A stretch of 64,000 nt of DNA from M2408 sp040386975 (GTDB lineage Bacteria; Bacteroidota; Bacteroidia; Flavobacteriales_D; Crocinitomicaceae), in contig JAZKEO010000002.1 in assembly GCA_040386975.1 (NCBI GenBank), positions 184,235 through 248,234 of the forward strand, given 5' to 3'. Under the pieces are notes generated by a model, which worked only from the letters and a program-made list of their open reading frames with translations, was not told the origin of the DNA and did no database searches. Position 1 is the stretch's first letter. Every line of letters starts with the position of its first letter. Positions 54,495-62,652 of this stretch are shown here, piece after piece. The position numbers and the translations under genes were made by a program.

Positions 54495-56198
54495 ATGAAC
54501 AAAATTATCTTTTTACTTTTTCTACTTACGAGTTTCTTGGAACAACTAAATGCACAATTCGATTTTTCTAAAACAAAAATTTGTGATCATGGTCACATTT
54601 GCTGTCAATCAGGTTGTAGTTGCTGTACCGAGCGTAATCGTCCTCAACAATATGAAACTATTTTACTTAAAAAAGTGGCACATGTGAATAGAAAAATTGT
54701 TGTAGAACGTTTTCAATATGCGATGAATTCGAGTAAGTACCCTGTAAGCATTTCATTTCAAGATGAAGTAAATCAAAGTAATGAAACAGTTACATATTAT
54801 ATTCCACAATTGTTTTACTACATTGAGTTCAGACCATTTTCTGAAGGAGAAAAAACTAATTTAGACAAGCTAATTGAAGATTATGAAAAAAGTGGACAAA
54901 TTTTGGTAGTTGACAAAAAAGACAATTACCTTTTACTTAATGCTAAAGGAGAAAAAATTCCTTTTCAAATGCATTCTATTGCCAAAATTTCAAATGAAGC
55001 TTCCATTGGTGGAATTCGGGTAATAAACTTTAATGTTTTTGCCTTTTTGGACAACGATTTGAATGTCTTAGGTGAAATGCGTTACCAAGAAATTGCACCT
55101 ATGTTTGATTGTGATTTTTATTTAGTCAGAGATTTTGACCGAAAATATGGACTTGCAAATCCAAAAGGGGAACTTGTAATTCCTTGTATCTATTCTGAAA
55201 TTAGAAGTTTAGGTCACAATTTATTTTCTGTAAAAGAAGGAATACAAATTTCAATTTTAAATACTAAAAATTTCCCTATTTCTAAAGAAAAATACCTTGG
55301 TGTAGATGAATTTTCGGAAGGTTTAGCAGAAGCTACAAATTTGAAAAATGAAAAAATGTTCATTGACACAAATGGAAATGTAGTTTTCAAACACAATTAT
55401 CAACTATTTCGCTCATTTAGTAATGGATTGTGTTCTGTTATGAAAGATGGCAAAATAGGTTTTATAAATAAAAAAGGAGAATTAGTTATTGATTACATCT
55501 TTGATCGTGTGCAATCATTTCACAAGGATGTTGCACCTGCTTCGATTGGGACAGATTCAAACAAAGACAAATGGGGATTAATTGACCAAAAAGGTAATTT
55601 TATCACTGAAAAAAAATACGATGATTTCGAACAATTTAAAAATGGATTAGCTCGAGTTTTTATTAACGGAGTTGGCTACGGATTGATCGATACAAAGGGT
55701 CAGGAAGTCTTTAAACCGATGTACAGCATCAGTGGATATGGGACAAAAAATGATTATTTTATCCAAGATATGCTTATTCGTCAAACGATCGGCAAAAGTA
55801 AGTCATTGGAAATAGTTAATCGAAAAGAAGAGCAAATAATTGACTTATCAGCTTATGTAGGTGCGAATTTTGTTACGAATAGTAAAAAACCATACTCCTA
55901 CTGGCCATACATTGTCGTTTATGAAAGTGACACAGTTCGGAATTTAATTGGTTTTCAAGGAAATAAACTTTTAAAAAACAATTATCAACTCATTTCCATC
56001 GTTTCAGAGGATTTGGCTCTAGTGAAATTAAAAGGAAAACAAAAATTAATTCGAATTTCAGACGAAAAAACACTAGTTGACTTTGGAGATAATAAATCTG
56101 CAAAATTTGACGGCTATTTTTATGAAATCACTAACAATGGAGTTTTAGAAACATACAATTTGAATGGAGAGAAAATAAAAGTATATGGAATTTTGTAG
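54495..56198 (+). CDS. Secreted WG-repeat protein with a Cys-rich N-terminal motif
   Basis: 567 residues. Signal peptide cleaved near A20, then a cluster of six cysteines and two histidines at residues 30-44 (C30, H32, H34, C36, C37, C41, C43, C44). The rest has at least five WG (KWG-type) repeats, such as KYGLANPKGELVIPCIY, KIGFINKKGELVIDYIF and KWGLIDQKGNFITEKKY. WG repeats form beta-rich binding surfaces of unknown ligand. The Cys cluster may bind metal. Divergent to the two-component system, which could control it. Confidence 0.75.
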   Translation: MNKIIFLLFLLTSFLEQLNAQFDFSKTKICDHGHICCQSGCSCCTERNRPQQYETILLKKVAHVNRKIVVERFQYAMNSSKYPVSISFQDEVNQSNETVTYYIPQLFYYIEFRPFSEGEKTNLDKLIEDYEKSGQILVVDKKDNYLLLNAKGEKIPFQMHSIAKISNEASIGGIRVINFNVFAFLDNDLNVLGEMRYQEIAPMFDCDFYLVRDFDRKYGLANPKGELVIPCIYSEIRSLGHNLFSVKEGIQISILNTKNFPISKEKYLGVDEFSEGLAEATNLKNEKMFIDTNGNVVFKHNYQLFRSFSNGLCSVMKDGKIGFINKKGELVIDYIFDRVQSFHKDVAPASIGTDSNKDKWGLIDQKGNFITEKKYDDFEQFKNGLARVFINGVGYGLIDTKGQEVFKPMYSISGYGTKNDYFIQDMLIRQTIGKSKSLEIVNRKEEQIIDLSAYVGANFVTNSKKPYSYWPYIVVYESDTVRNLIGFQGNKLLKNNYQLISIVSEDLALVKLKGKQKLIRISDEKTLVDFGDNKSAKFDGYFYEITNNGVLETYNLNGEKIKVYGIL

Positions 56199-56642
56199 TT
56201 CAGATTTTGAAAAAAAGTGGATTTAAAATTTGGATTATTCAAATTAATTTCCTAATTTCACTTTTATAAAACTGCTAAAATGAATAAAATTCGAACCTTT
56301 CAACGGGTAATGATTTCTATTATGATTTTACTCAATTTGTTGTTGTATTTTATTAAGTTGTAAAATCATTTACCTTAATTTAATTCTGCTACTGCTTTCA
56401 GAAACTTTGATTTCTGTTAAGGTGGTTGGAATTATTATTTGAGGGTTGGTTTTGAAAATTGTTAGTTGTATTAAGATTAACGGTTTCGGGCTTGGTGAAG
56501 GTGGTGATTAATATTATTTGCGATTCAAAATCGTTTTATTTTAAATTTTTCGTTTACGTTACCAAAATTTCGGCTCTGTTGCCAGACGTGTGTTATAGCC
56601 TGCTGTGGACACATTGCTTGGGTTTTGCTTTCCATTTGTCCT
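56199..56642. other. 444-base non-coding stretch with cassette-like flank
   Basis: Between the WG-repeat gene and the HEPN-like gene. A 27-codon frame at 56281-56364 (one hydrophobic segment) is the only short ORF of note and is not convincing. From about 56480 the sequence changes character (CGGTTTCGGGCTTGGTGAAG, later GTTGCCAGACGTGTGTTATAGCC) and looks like the left border of the insert described for 56643-57290. Confidence 0.45.
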
Positions 56643-57350
56643 CTATTTAATTTTCTTCTGCATTTCTTTTTTTAATATTTGAAAAAAACCGTCAATTGTC
56701 TGAAGAGCTTTTAAATTAAATTCTTTTGAAAAACGAAGCGCTATCTTGTCAATGTCGATTATAGCAATAAGTAAACCCTCATTTCGTTTCGCTAATTCAA
56801 CAGCTTTCTTTTTGTCAACTAATGGTTCTCCATGCACGAAAATATTACGCAGTGTATTGTAGTCCTTTAACTTACCCCAAGTGTTGTCAGAAAACGGTTT
56901 GTTTATGTCGCAAACTTTTTTGAGATAAATAGAAGCTCTGGTAATTCCACTACCAGCAATGTCTGCCAACCCTACTTTATAATCTTCGGTCTGTTGCAAG
57001 TTTTTGCAAACTTGGTCTAAAGCGGATTCCAAACGAAAGTAAGAATGAAGAAAAGTCGTTCGCCAAAGAATGTCAGGGAAAATACTTCCAAATTGAACTT
57101 CTGGGTCAAGTCTTGGGTTAGTGTGTTCTGGTTCGTCAGGGAGTTTTTTATTATTTTGTAAATTGTCCGTTAGAAATTTGTCCGTGGATTTAATAAAAGC
57201 TTCGATGTCTTTTAACTCATGAGAAATGTAGTCAAAATGATAATTATAAGTAAATTGTCCTAATTGTTCTTTGTCTATTTTTTCTTCCATAAAGAGTTTG
57301 TCTTTTCGTCAATTTGTTTATTGGACGAGTCAGCCGCAGTTGGCTATAAC
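56592..57350. repeat. Inverted 9-bp ends flanking the HEPN-like gene
   Basis: GTTATAGCC at 56592-56600 and its reverse complement GGCTATAAC at 57342-57350 bracket the gene. The neighbouring bases (TGCTG against GCAGT side) match partly. Such ends around a lone accessory gene resemble the flanks seen around single-gene inserts in other environmental Bacteroidota (from memory). Confidence 0.45.
56643..57290 (-). CDS. HEPN-like protein on a cassette-like insert
   Basis: 215 residues, cytoplasmic, largely helical. The segment TLRNIFVHGEPLVDK holds R148-x4-H153, the RNase motif of HEPN domains, and an upstream helix SYFRLESALDQVCKNL fits the other half of the fold. HEPN proteins act as RNases or as nucleotidyl/peptide-binding partners in toxin-antitoxin and phage-defence systems. 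No nucleotidyltransferase or antitoxin gene is next to it. Its base composition and flanks differ from the neighbours, so it was probably acquired. Assignment to HEPN rests on the motif and helix pattern only. Confidence 0.55.
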   Translation of the reverse strand: MEEKIDKEQLGQFTYNYHFDYISHELKDIEAFIKSTDKFLTDNLQNNKKLPDEPEHTNPRLDPEVQFGSIFPDILWRTTFLHSYFRLESALDQVCKNLQQTEDYKVGLADIAGSGITRASIYLKKVCDINKPFSDNTWGKLKDYNTLRNIFVHGEPLVDKKKAVELAKRNEGLLIAIIDIDKIALRFSKEFNLKALQTIDGFFQILKKEMQKKIK

Positions 57351-57369
57351 TTACTTATATACAAATCTA

Positions 57370-57414
57370 TTCTTCAAAATTTTCAAATCAACACATTTTC
57401 AAATCTTCAAATCA
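57370..57414. repeat. TTTTCAAATC-type direct repeats before the argS stop
   Basis: Short direct copies of TTTTCAAATC and TTCAAATC (57379-57413) lie between the HEPN-like gene and argS. Such CAAATC-rich stretches are frequent in intergenic DNA of this phylum. They may terminate argS. Confidence 0.5.
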
Positions 57415-57417
57415 GCT

Positions 57418-59331
57418 TTACATTCTCTCAGGAACCTCCACTCCAATTAATTTCATTGCGTTTGCAACAATTTTTGCTGTGTTTTCACAAATCATCAAAC
57501 GCAAATTACGCAAATCGGTATTTTCTTCAGCGTTTACAGGGACATTGTGATAAAACTGATTAAAAGCTTTCACTAAATCGTAAGAATAATTTATCAATAA
57601 AGCTGGAGAATGTTCTTTTCCTGCATCGTGTAAAACAGTTGGAAACAAAATCATTAATTTGATGATTTCTTTTTCATCCAAACCTAAATTTGCACCTAAA
57701 GAGGAATCAGAACTTGCGGAAACTGAGCTTGTCGAAGTTTTACGCAACAAAGATTGAATTCGCGCATAGGTATATTGGATAAAAGGTCCCGTATTTCCGT
57801 TTAATTCAATCGATTCCTCGGGATTAAACAACATACGTTTTTTTGGATCCACTTTCAGCAAATAATATTTCAAACCAGCCATTCCAATTTGGCGGTATAA
57901 ATTTTGTCTTTCAGCTTCCGACATTCCTTCCAAATGTCCACGTTCTTGCGTCATTTCCGTTGCACTTGCAACAACATCAGCCATCAAATCATCTGCATCA
58001 ACAACTGTTCCTTCACGTGATTTCATTTTCCCTGAAGGTAAATCTACCATTCCATAAGATAAATGGTAACACGATTCAGCCCAAGAATAACCCATTTTCT
58101 TTAGAATTAAAAACAACACTTTAAAATGGTAATCTTGCTCATTTCCAACAGTATAGGTAATTCCTTCCAAATCTGGATAATCTTTGAAACGATCGATTGC
58201 TGTACCAACATCTTGCGTCATGTAAACCGCTGTACCATTGGAACGAAGCAATAATTTTTCGTCCAAACCTTCATCAGTCAAATCAATCCAAACCGAACTG
58301 TCTTCTTTTCGATAAAAAACACCTTTTTGTAAACCTTCAGCAATTACTTCTTTTCCAATCAAATAAGTATCGGATTCGTAATACAATTTATCGAAATCAA
58401 CGCCCATATTTTGGTAAGTAACGTCAAAACCTTGATAAACCCAAGAATTCATCGTTGTCCAAAGTAAATAAACTTGTGGGTCGCGTGCTTCCCATTTCAT
58501 CAACATTTCGTTCGCATCACGCATCAAAGAAGTTTGATTTTTTGCTAAATCTTTGATTTTTGCGCTTAAATCGATAACTGCATTTTCTGTTTTACCAATT
58601 TTTGCTTCCTCAAGTTTTAGGAATTCAGCTTTTACTTGTTCTGAAAAATCGTCAAAATTTCCATTTTCCCATTGCTCGATAATCGATTTTGCTTCAGAAT
58701 TGTATTCTTTATCGAAAATCACATAATATTTCCCGACTAATTTATCTCCTTTTAAGCCTGTATTTTCTGGAGTTTCACGTTCACCTTTTGCGTTCAAAGG
58801 AGAAAAACGCTCCCAAGCCAACATACTTTTACAAATATGAATTCCACGGTCGTTGATAATTTGTGTTTTCACAACTTTGTAACCGTTTGCTTTGTTAATT
58901 TCCGCAACTGCATAACCTAGAAACACATTACGTAAATGACCTAAATGCAGAGGTTTATTCGTGTTTGGAGACGCGTATTCCACCATCACTGTACCTTTCG
59001 AATTAGGCGTTTGAAAACCAAATTTCGGGTTTTCTGAAATCATTTTCAATTGAGAAAACCAATAGTCATTTGTCAAGGAAATATTTAAAAATCCTTGTAC
59101 AACAGAAAAACTTTTGATTTCAGAAATATGTTCTTGTAAAAAAGTTCCAATTTTAGCTGCAGCCAAATCTGGAGAAGTTTTCAAGAGTTTCACAAATGGA
59201 AAAACAACAAGCGTTAAATCTCCTTCAAATTCTTTCCTAGTAAGCTGAAATTGTACTTGTTTCCCCTCAATTTGAGTTCCAAAAAGTTCAGTAGCGTGTT
59301 GAATTAAAAGATTTCGAATGATATTTTCCAT
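57418..59331 (-). CDS. argS: Arginyl-tRNA synthetase
   Basis: 637 residues. Class I synthetase that charges tRNA-Arg. The HIGH motif is in SPNTNKPLHLGHLRN, the KMSK-equivalent is GKMKSREGTVVD, and the ArgS end domain closes with KLIGVEVPERM. Residues 532-545 or so, a serine-rich linker (TSTSSVSASSDSS), are coded by a palindromic repeat whose other copy is at 32777; most ArgS proteins lack it. The reading frame is intact. Confidence 0.95.
   Translation of the reverse strand: MENIIRNLLIQHATELFGTQIEGKQVQFQLTRKEFEGDLTLVVFPFVKLLKTSPDLAAAKIGTFLQEHISEIKSFSVVQGFLNISLTNDYWFSQLKMISENPKFGFQTPNSKGTVMVEYASPNTNKPLHLGHLRNVFLGYAVAEINKANGYKVVKTQIINDRGIHICKSMLAWERFSPLNAKGERETPENTGLKGDKLVGKYYVIFDKEYNSEAKSIIEQWENGNFDDFSEQVKAEFLKLEEAKIGKTENAVIDLSAKIKDLAKNQTSLMRDANEMLMKWEARDPQVYLLWTTMNSWVYQGFDVTYQNMGVDFDKLYYESDTYLIGKEVIAEGLQKGVFYRKEDSSVWIDLTDEGLDEKLLLRSNGTAVYMTQDVGTAIDRFKDYPDLEGITYTVGNEQDYHFKVLFLILKKMGYSWAESCYHLSYGMVDLPSGKMKSREGTVVDADDLMADVVASATEMTQERGHLEGMSEAERQNLYRQIGMAGLKYYLLKVDPKKRMLFNPEESIELNGNTGPFIQYTYARIQSLLRKTSTSSVSASSDSSLGANLGLDEKEIIKLMILFPTVLHDAGKEHSPALLINYSYDLVKAFNQFYHNVPVNAEENTDLRNLRLMICENTAKIVANAMKLIGVEVPERM
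57722..57738. repeat. TTCGACAAGCTCA palindromic repeat, copy 2, inside argS
   Basis: ACTGAGCTTGTCGAAGT here is the reverse complement (two single-base differences) of ACTTTCGACAAGCTCAAGT at 32777-32795. It is translated in frame as T-S-T-S-S-V of argS. Confidence 0.65.
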
Positions 59332-59349
59332 TTTTATTTTAAGCTTTTG

Positions 59350-60300
59350 TTAATTTGTTAACTTGTTAGTAATTGATTCCAATATTTGGAAAGCAATTTC
59401 TGCCATTTTATTTATGTTTTCGTCTAAACATGGGTTTACTTCAACAATTTCCAAGCAGGTAATTTTTGGACTATCAAGTAAGTTTAGAATTAAATTTTCC
59501 GCTTGAATCGGTGTCAAGCCTCTGTCAACTGGAGTTCCTGTTCCGTGAGAAGTGAAATTTGGATCCATTGAATCGACATCAAATGAAATGTAAATGATGT
59601 CGCAAGCGTCCAATTTGTTCAACACTTCGTCAGCAATTTCTTTTTCTCCGCGAAGTGTTACCTCATCAACACTGTAATTCTTAATCCTGTTCCTGGCAAT
59701 CACTTCATCCTCTTGTTCTTCCGTGTCACGAACAGCAATAAAAACTAAATCTTCGTGTAAAATCTTAGGACTTATTGAACCAATATTTTTTAAGTCATTC
59801 CATAAATTAATTGTTTCGGATGGAACATCATTTGATTTACAAGCCAAATTATCTTCATTTAAAGCACTTGAAAGTGGCATTCCGTGAATGTTTCCCGATG
59901 GAGTTGTATATGGAGAATGAATGTCTGCATGTGCATCAATCCAAATCACACCCAAACGTTTATCTGGAAAAGCCGATTTGATTCCAGCAATTGTTCCACC
60001 TGCAGAACCATGATCTGAAGCCAAAACCAAGGGAAATTCATTTTTCAATAAAACAGATGAAACTTCTTGATTTAAAGCAGTATAAATTTTCAACAAACCA
60101 TCAATTCGTTTTGCAAATTGGTGTGCCGTTGCAAAATCCAACAAATGATTTTGATTTGGAATATGTATAAGTGGAAATTGACCAAACAACTTGCTTCCTT
60201 GGTTCCGTGCTGCAACCATCATTGCTTCTGGTCCAAGTGAAGAACCGCGTGTACCCGCCGTAATTTCAGATGTATTGATAATGAAATTGATTTTTTTCAT
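59350..60300 (-). CDS. Arginase/agmatinase-family hydrolase
   Basis: 316 residues from the ATG at 60300; the longer frame to 60336 lacks support. The binuclear manganese site of the ureohydrolase fold is visible: H in ASDHGSAGGTIAG, D-x-H-x-D in IWIDAHADIH, the HG in NIHGMPLS, and D-x-D in YISFDVDSMDP. Arginase gives ornithine and urea from arginine. The family also holds agmatinase and formimidoylglutamase, and the usual GGDHS reads SDHGS here, so the substrate is not certain. Downstream of dnaA after a terminator. Confidence 0.85.
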   Translation of the reverse strand: MKKINFIINTSEITAGTRGSSLGPEAMMVAARNQGSKLFGQFPLIHIPNQNHLLDFATAHQFAKRIDGLLKIYTALNQEVSSVLLKNEFPLVLASDHGSAGGTIAGIKSAFPDKRLGVIWIDAHADIHSPYTTPSGNIHGMPLSSALNEDNLACKSNDVPSETINLWNDLKNIGSISPKILHEDLVFIAVRDTEEQEDEVIARNRIKNYSVDEVTLRGEKEIADEVLNKLDACDIIYISFDVDSMDPNFTSHGTGTPVDRGLTPIQAENLILNLLDSPKITCLEIVEVNPCLDENINKMAEIAFQILESITNKLTN

Positions 60301-60351
60301 GTTTATTTTGTTAAAAGTAGGATGAGAATTTCTCAATTACTTAAAATTAAA

Positions 60352-60380
60352 AAAGGACTCTTTTTTTAAGAAAGTCCTTT
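60352..60380 (-). terminator. Intrinsic terminator after dnaA
   Basis: AAAGGACT (60352-60359) pairs with AGTCCTTT (60373-60380). On the minus strand the stem is followed by TTTTTT, giving a Rho-independent terminator 20 bases after the dnaA stop. Confidence 0.7.
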
Positions 60381-60399
60381 CATTTTAAAATATGTTTCG

Positions 60400-61830
60400 T
60401 TACTGTATCGTTAATTTTTTCTCTAAATCTTCCAAGTAAACACGAAATTGCTTATCTGTTTCTGAAAGGTTTGAAACGGTACGACAAGCGTGTAAAACTG
60501 TTGCGTGGTCTTTTCCTCCACAATGAGCACCAATACTTGCTAAAGAAGATTTGGTCATTTTTTTAGAAAAGTACATCGAAATTTGCCTTGCTTGAACAAC
60601 TTCACGCTTACGCGTTTTTGATTTCAGCATTTCAATTGGTAAATCAAAATAATCACACACCACTTTTTGGATATAATCAATTGATACTTCTCGTGCTGTG
60701 TTTTTCACGAATTTATCAATCATTTGTTTCGCTAAATCAAGTGTGATTGCTTTTTTATTCAAAGAAGCTTGAGCTAAAAGTGAAGTCCAAGCACCTTCCA
60801 TCTCACGAATATTTGTGTTGATGCTATAAGCTAGGTATTCAACAACTTCACGAGGAAGATCGATACCATTTCCGTACATTTTTTTCTCTAAAATAGCGAT
60901 ACGCGTTTCCAAATCTGGCGAAGCTAAATCTGCTGAAAGTCCCCATTTGAAACGAGAAAGCAAACGTTGTTCCATTCCATGCATTTCAACTGGAGCTTTA
61001 TCCGACGTTAAAATGATTTGTTTACCATTTTGGTGTAAATGGTTGAAAATATGAAAGAAAACGTCTTGTGTCTTATCTTTTCCAGCAAAAAACTGAACGT
61101 CATCGATAATCAACACGTCAATCATTTGATAAAAATGAATGAAATCGTTTGTTGTTCCGTTTTTTATAGCATCAATAAATTGGTGAGCGAATTTTTCTGA
61201 ACCAACATATAAAACTGTTTTATTTGGAAATTGATTTTTGATTCCAATACCAATAGCGTGTGCTAAATGTGTTTTCCCTAAACCAACTCCACCATAAATC
61301 AACAAAGGATTAAAGGCAGTTCCACCAGGCTTATTTGCCACAGCATAACCTGCAGATCGAGCCAAACGGTTGCAATCTCCTTCAACAAAATTTTCAAATG
61401 AGTAAGCTGGATTTAAATTTGAATCTACGTTTACTTTTTTCAATCCTGGAATAATAAAAGGATTGGTAATTTGTCTTTCGTTCAAATTCATCGGTACAGT
61501 TACAGGTGCGTTTTTTAATGCCGACTTATTTGACGTAGGCAATTTCACTGTGTAAGGTGTAGCATTTCTTGAGTTATTTTCCATAACAATACTGTATTCC
61601 AATTGACCTTCGTTTCCAATTTCTTTTTTTATCACCTTGCTTAAAAGGGTAATATAATGTTCTTCAAGCCATTCGTAAAAAAAATGCGAAGGCACTTGAA
61701 TTGTCAAAATGTTGTTTTCTAATTTTACTGGTATAATTGGGTCAAACCATGTCTTAAAAGCTTGCAAGGGAATATTATCCTTGATAACTTTCAAACAGGC
61801 ATTCCAAATTGTTTCACATTTTGCACTCAT
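60400..61830 (-). CDS. dnaA: Chromosomal replication initiator DnaA
   Basis: 476 residues. N-terminal domain I (FKTWFDPIIPVKL), a linker, the AAA+ domain with Walker A in YGGVGLGKTHLAHAIG and Walker B in LIIDDVQFFAGKD, and the DNA-binding domain IV with the family signature GGKDHATVLHACRTVSNL. Binds oriC and starts replication; also a transcription factor. No DnaA-box cluster was recognised in the 328 bases upstream. The order dnaA then YbgC-type gene, divergently arranged, recurs in Bacteroidota. Confidence 0.97.
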   Translation of the reverse strand: MSAKCETIWNACLKVIKDNIPLQAFKTWFDPIIPVKLENNILTIQVPSHFFYEWLEEHYITLLSKVIKKEIGNEGQLEYSIVMENNSRNATPYTVKLPTSNKSALKNAPVTVPMNLNERQITNPFIIPGLKKVNVDSNLNPAYSFENFVEGDCNRLARSAGYAVANKPGGTAFNPLLIYGGVGLGKTHLAHAIGIGIKNQFPNKTVLYVGSEKFAHQFIDAIKNGTTNDFIHFYQMIDVLIIDDVQFFAGKDKTQDVFFHIFNHLHQNGKQIILTSDKAPVEMHGMEQRLLSRFKWGLSADLASPDLETRIAILEKKMYGNGIDLPREVVEYLAYSINTNIREMEGAWTSLLAQASLNKKAITLDLAKQMIDKFVKNTAREVSIDYIQKVVCDYFDLPIEMLKSKTRKREVVQARQISMYFSKKMTKSSLASIGAHCGGKDHATVLHACRTVSNLSETDKQFRVYLEDLEKKLTIQ

Positions 61831-62158
61831 TAATTTAAAATTTTCAATAAAGTTATTACTATATGCTGTTTAAAACTTTTTTATTCCGCTAAAACGCTTG
61901 AAATAGTGGTTTTAAGTTCGCTGATTTTTCAGAGAGCAAATATTGGGATAAAAAAGTTTATAAAAAAATTAAAAAGGTATTGATTCTTAACTTTTTTTTA
62001 CTTCTTAAAAAAATATTAGTTGAAGCATTTTTTTTTAATTTTTACTAGGAAATTCAATAAATTTGACTATATAAACAATTCAATTTATGCAAACATAATG
62101 AATTATTGAAAGCTATTCTCGATATAAATATTAATATTGTATTTTAAAACAGCAAGTT
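61831..62158. other. AT-rich divergent region between dnaA and the thioesterase gene
   Basis: 328 bases, very AT-rich, with runs of T and A. I looked for TTATNCACA-like DnaA boxes on both strands and saw none. It must hold the promoters of both divergent genes. It could be an AT-rich unwinding region, but I cannot call it oriC from sequence alone. Confidence 0.4.
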
Positions 62159-62575
62159 ATGAAAATTAATTTTCAAAACCAAATAAAAATCCGTGTGCGA
62201 TATAGCGAAACTGACCAAATGGGATATTGTTATTATGGAAATTATGCCCAATATTTTGAAGTTGGTAGAGTTGAAGCTTTAAGAAGCATAGGTCTGAGTT
62301 ACCGGGAAATGGAAAAGCAGGGAGTAATGCTACCTGTTTCTGAGTTTTCAGTAAAATACAATGCTCCAGCATTCTACGATGATGAATTAAACGTTAAAAC
62401 AAGTATCATAAAAGTTAAAGGAGCAAGAATTTATTTTGATTACGAAATAATTAATGAAAATGGTTTATTAATTTCAACTGCACAAACAGTTTTAGTTTTC
62501 GTTGACAAAACAACAATGAAACCAATTATTGCCCCAACAAATTTTGTAGATGCAATAAAAAATTATGCTATTTAA
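62159..62575 (+). CDS. YbgC/FadM-type acyl-CoA thioesterase (hotdog fold)
   Basis: 138 residues, cytoplasmic. Single hotdog domain with the family block VRYSETDQMGYCYYGNYAQYFE, whose aspartate in TDQMG is the catalytic residue, followed by RVEALRSIGLSYREMEKQG. Hydrolyses acyl-CoA or acyl-ACP thioesters; members linked to phospholipid and Tol-Pal functions are also known. Normal length. Divergent to dnaA. Confidence 0.9.
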   Translation: MKINFQNQIKIRVRYSETDQMGYCYYGNYAQYFEVGRVEALRSIGLSYREMEKQGVMLPVSEFSVKYNAPAFYDDELNVKTSIIKVKGARIYFDYEIINENGLLISTAQTVLVFVDKTTMKPIIAPTNFVDAIKNYAI

Positions 62576-62652
62576 ATTATTTATAAAAAATACAATATGA
62601 AAGCTGTCTTTTTTAAAAATAAACCGTTATATTTATAGTTAAGATTTAAAAA

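Noticed and set aside
56281..56364. 27-codon frame with a hydrophobic segment
   Set aside because: Too short, no promoter element close by and no homology recognised; mentioned only in the gap entry.
61831..62158. Possible oriC
   Set aside because: No DnaA-box-like sequences recognised and no skew information from one window; left as an undecided AT-rich region.
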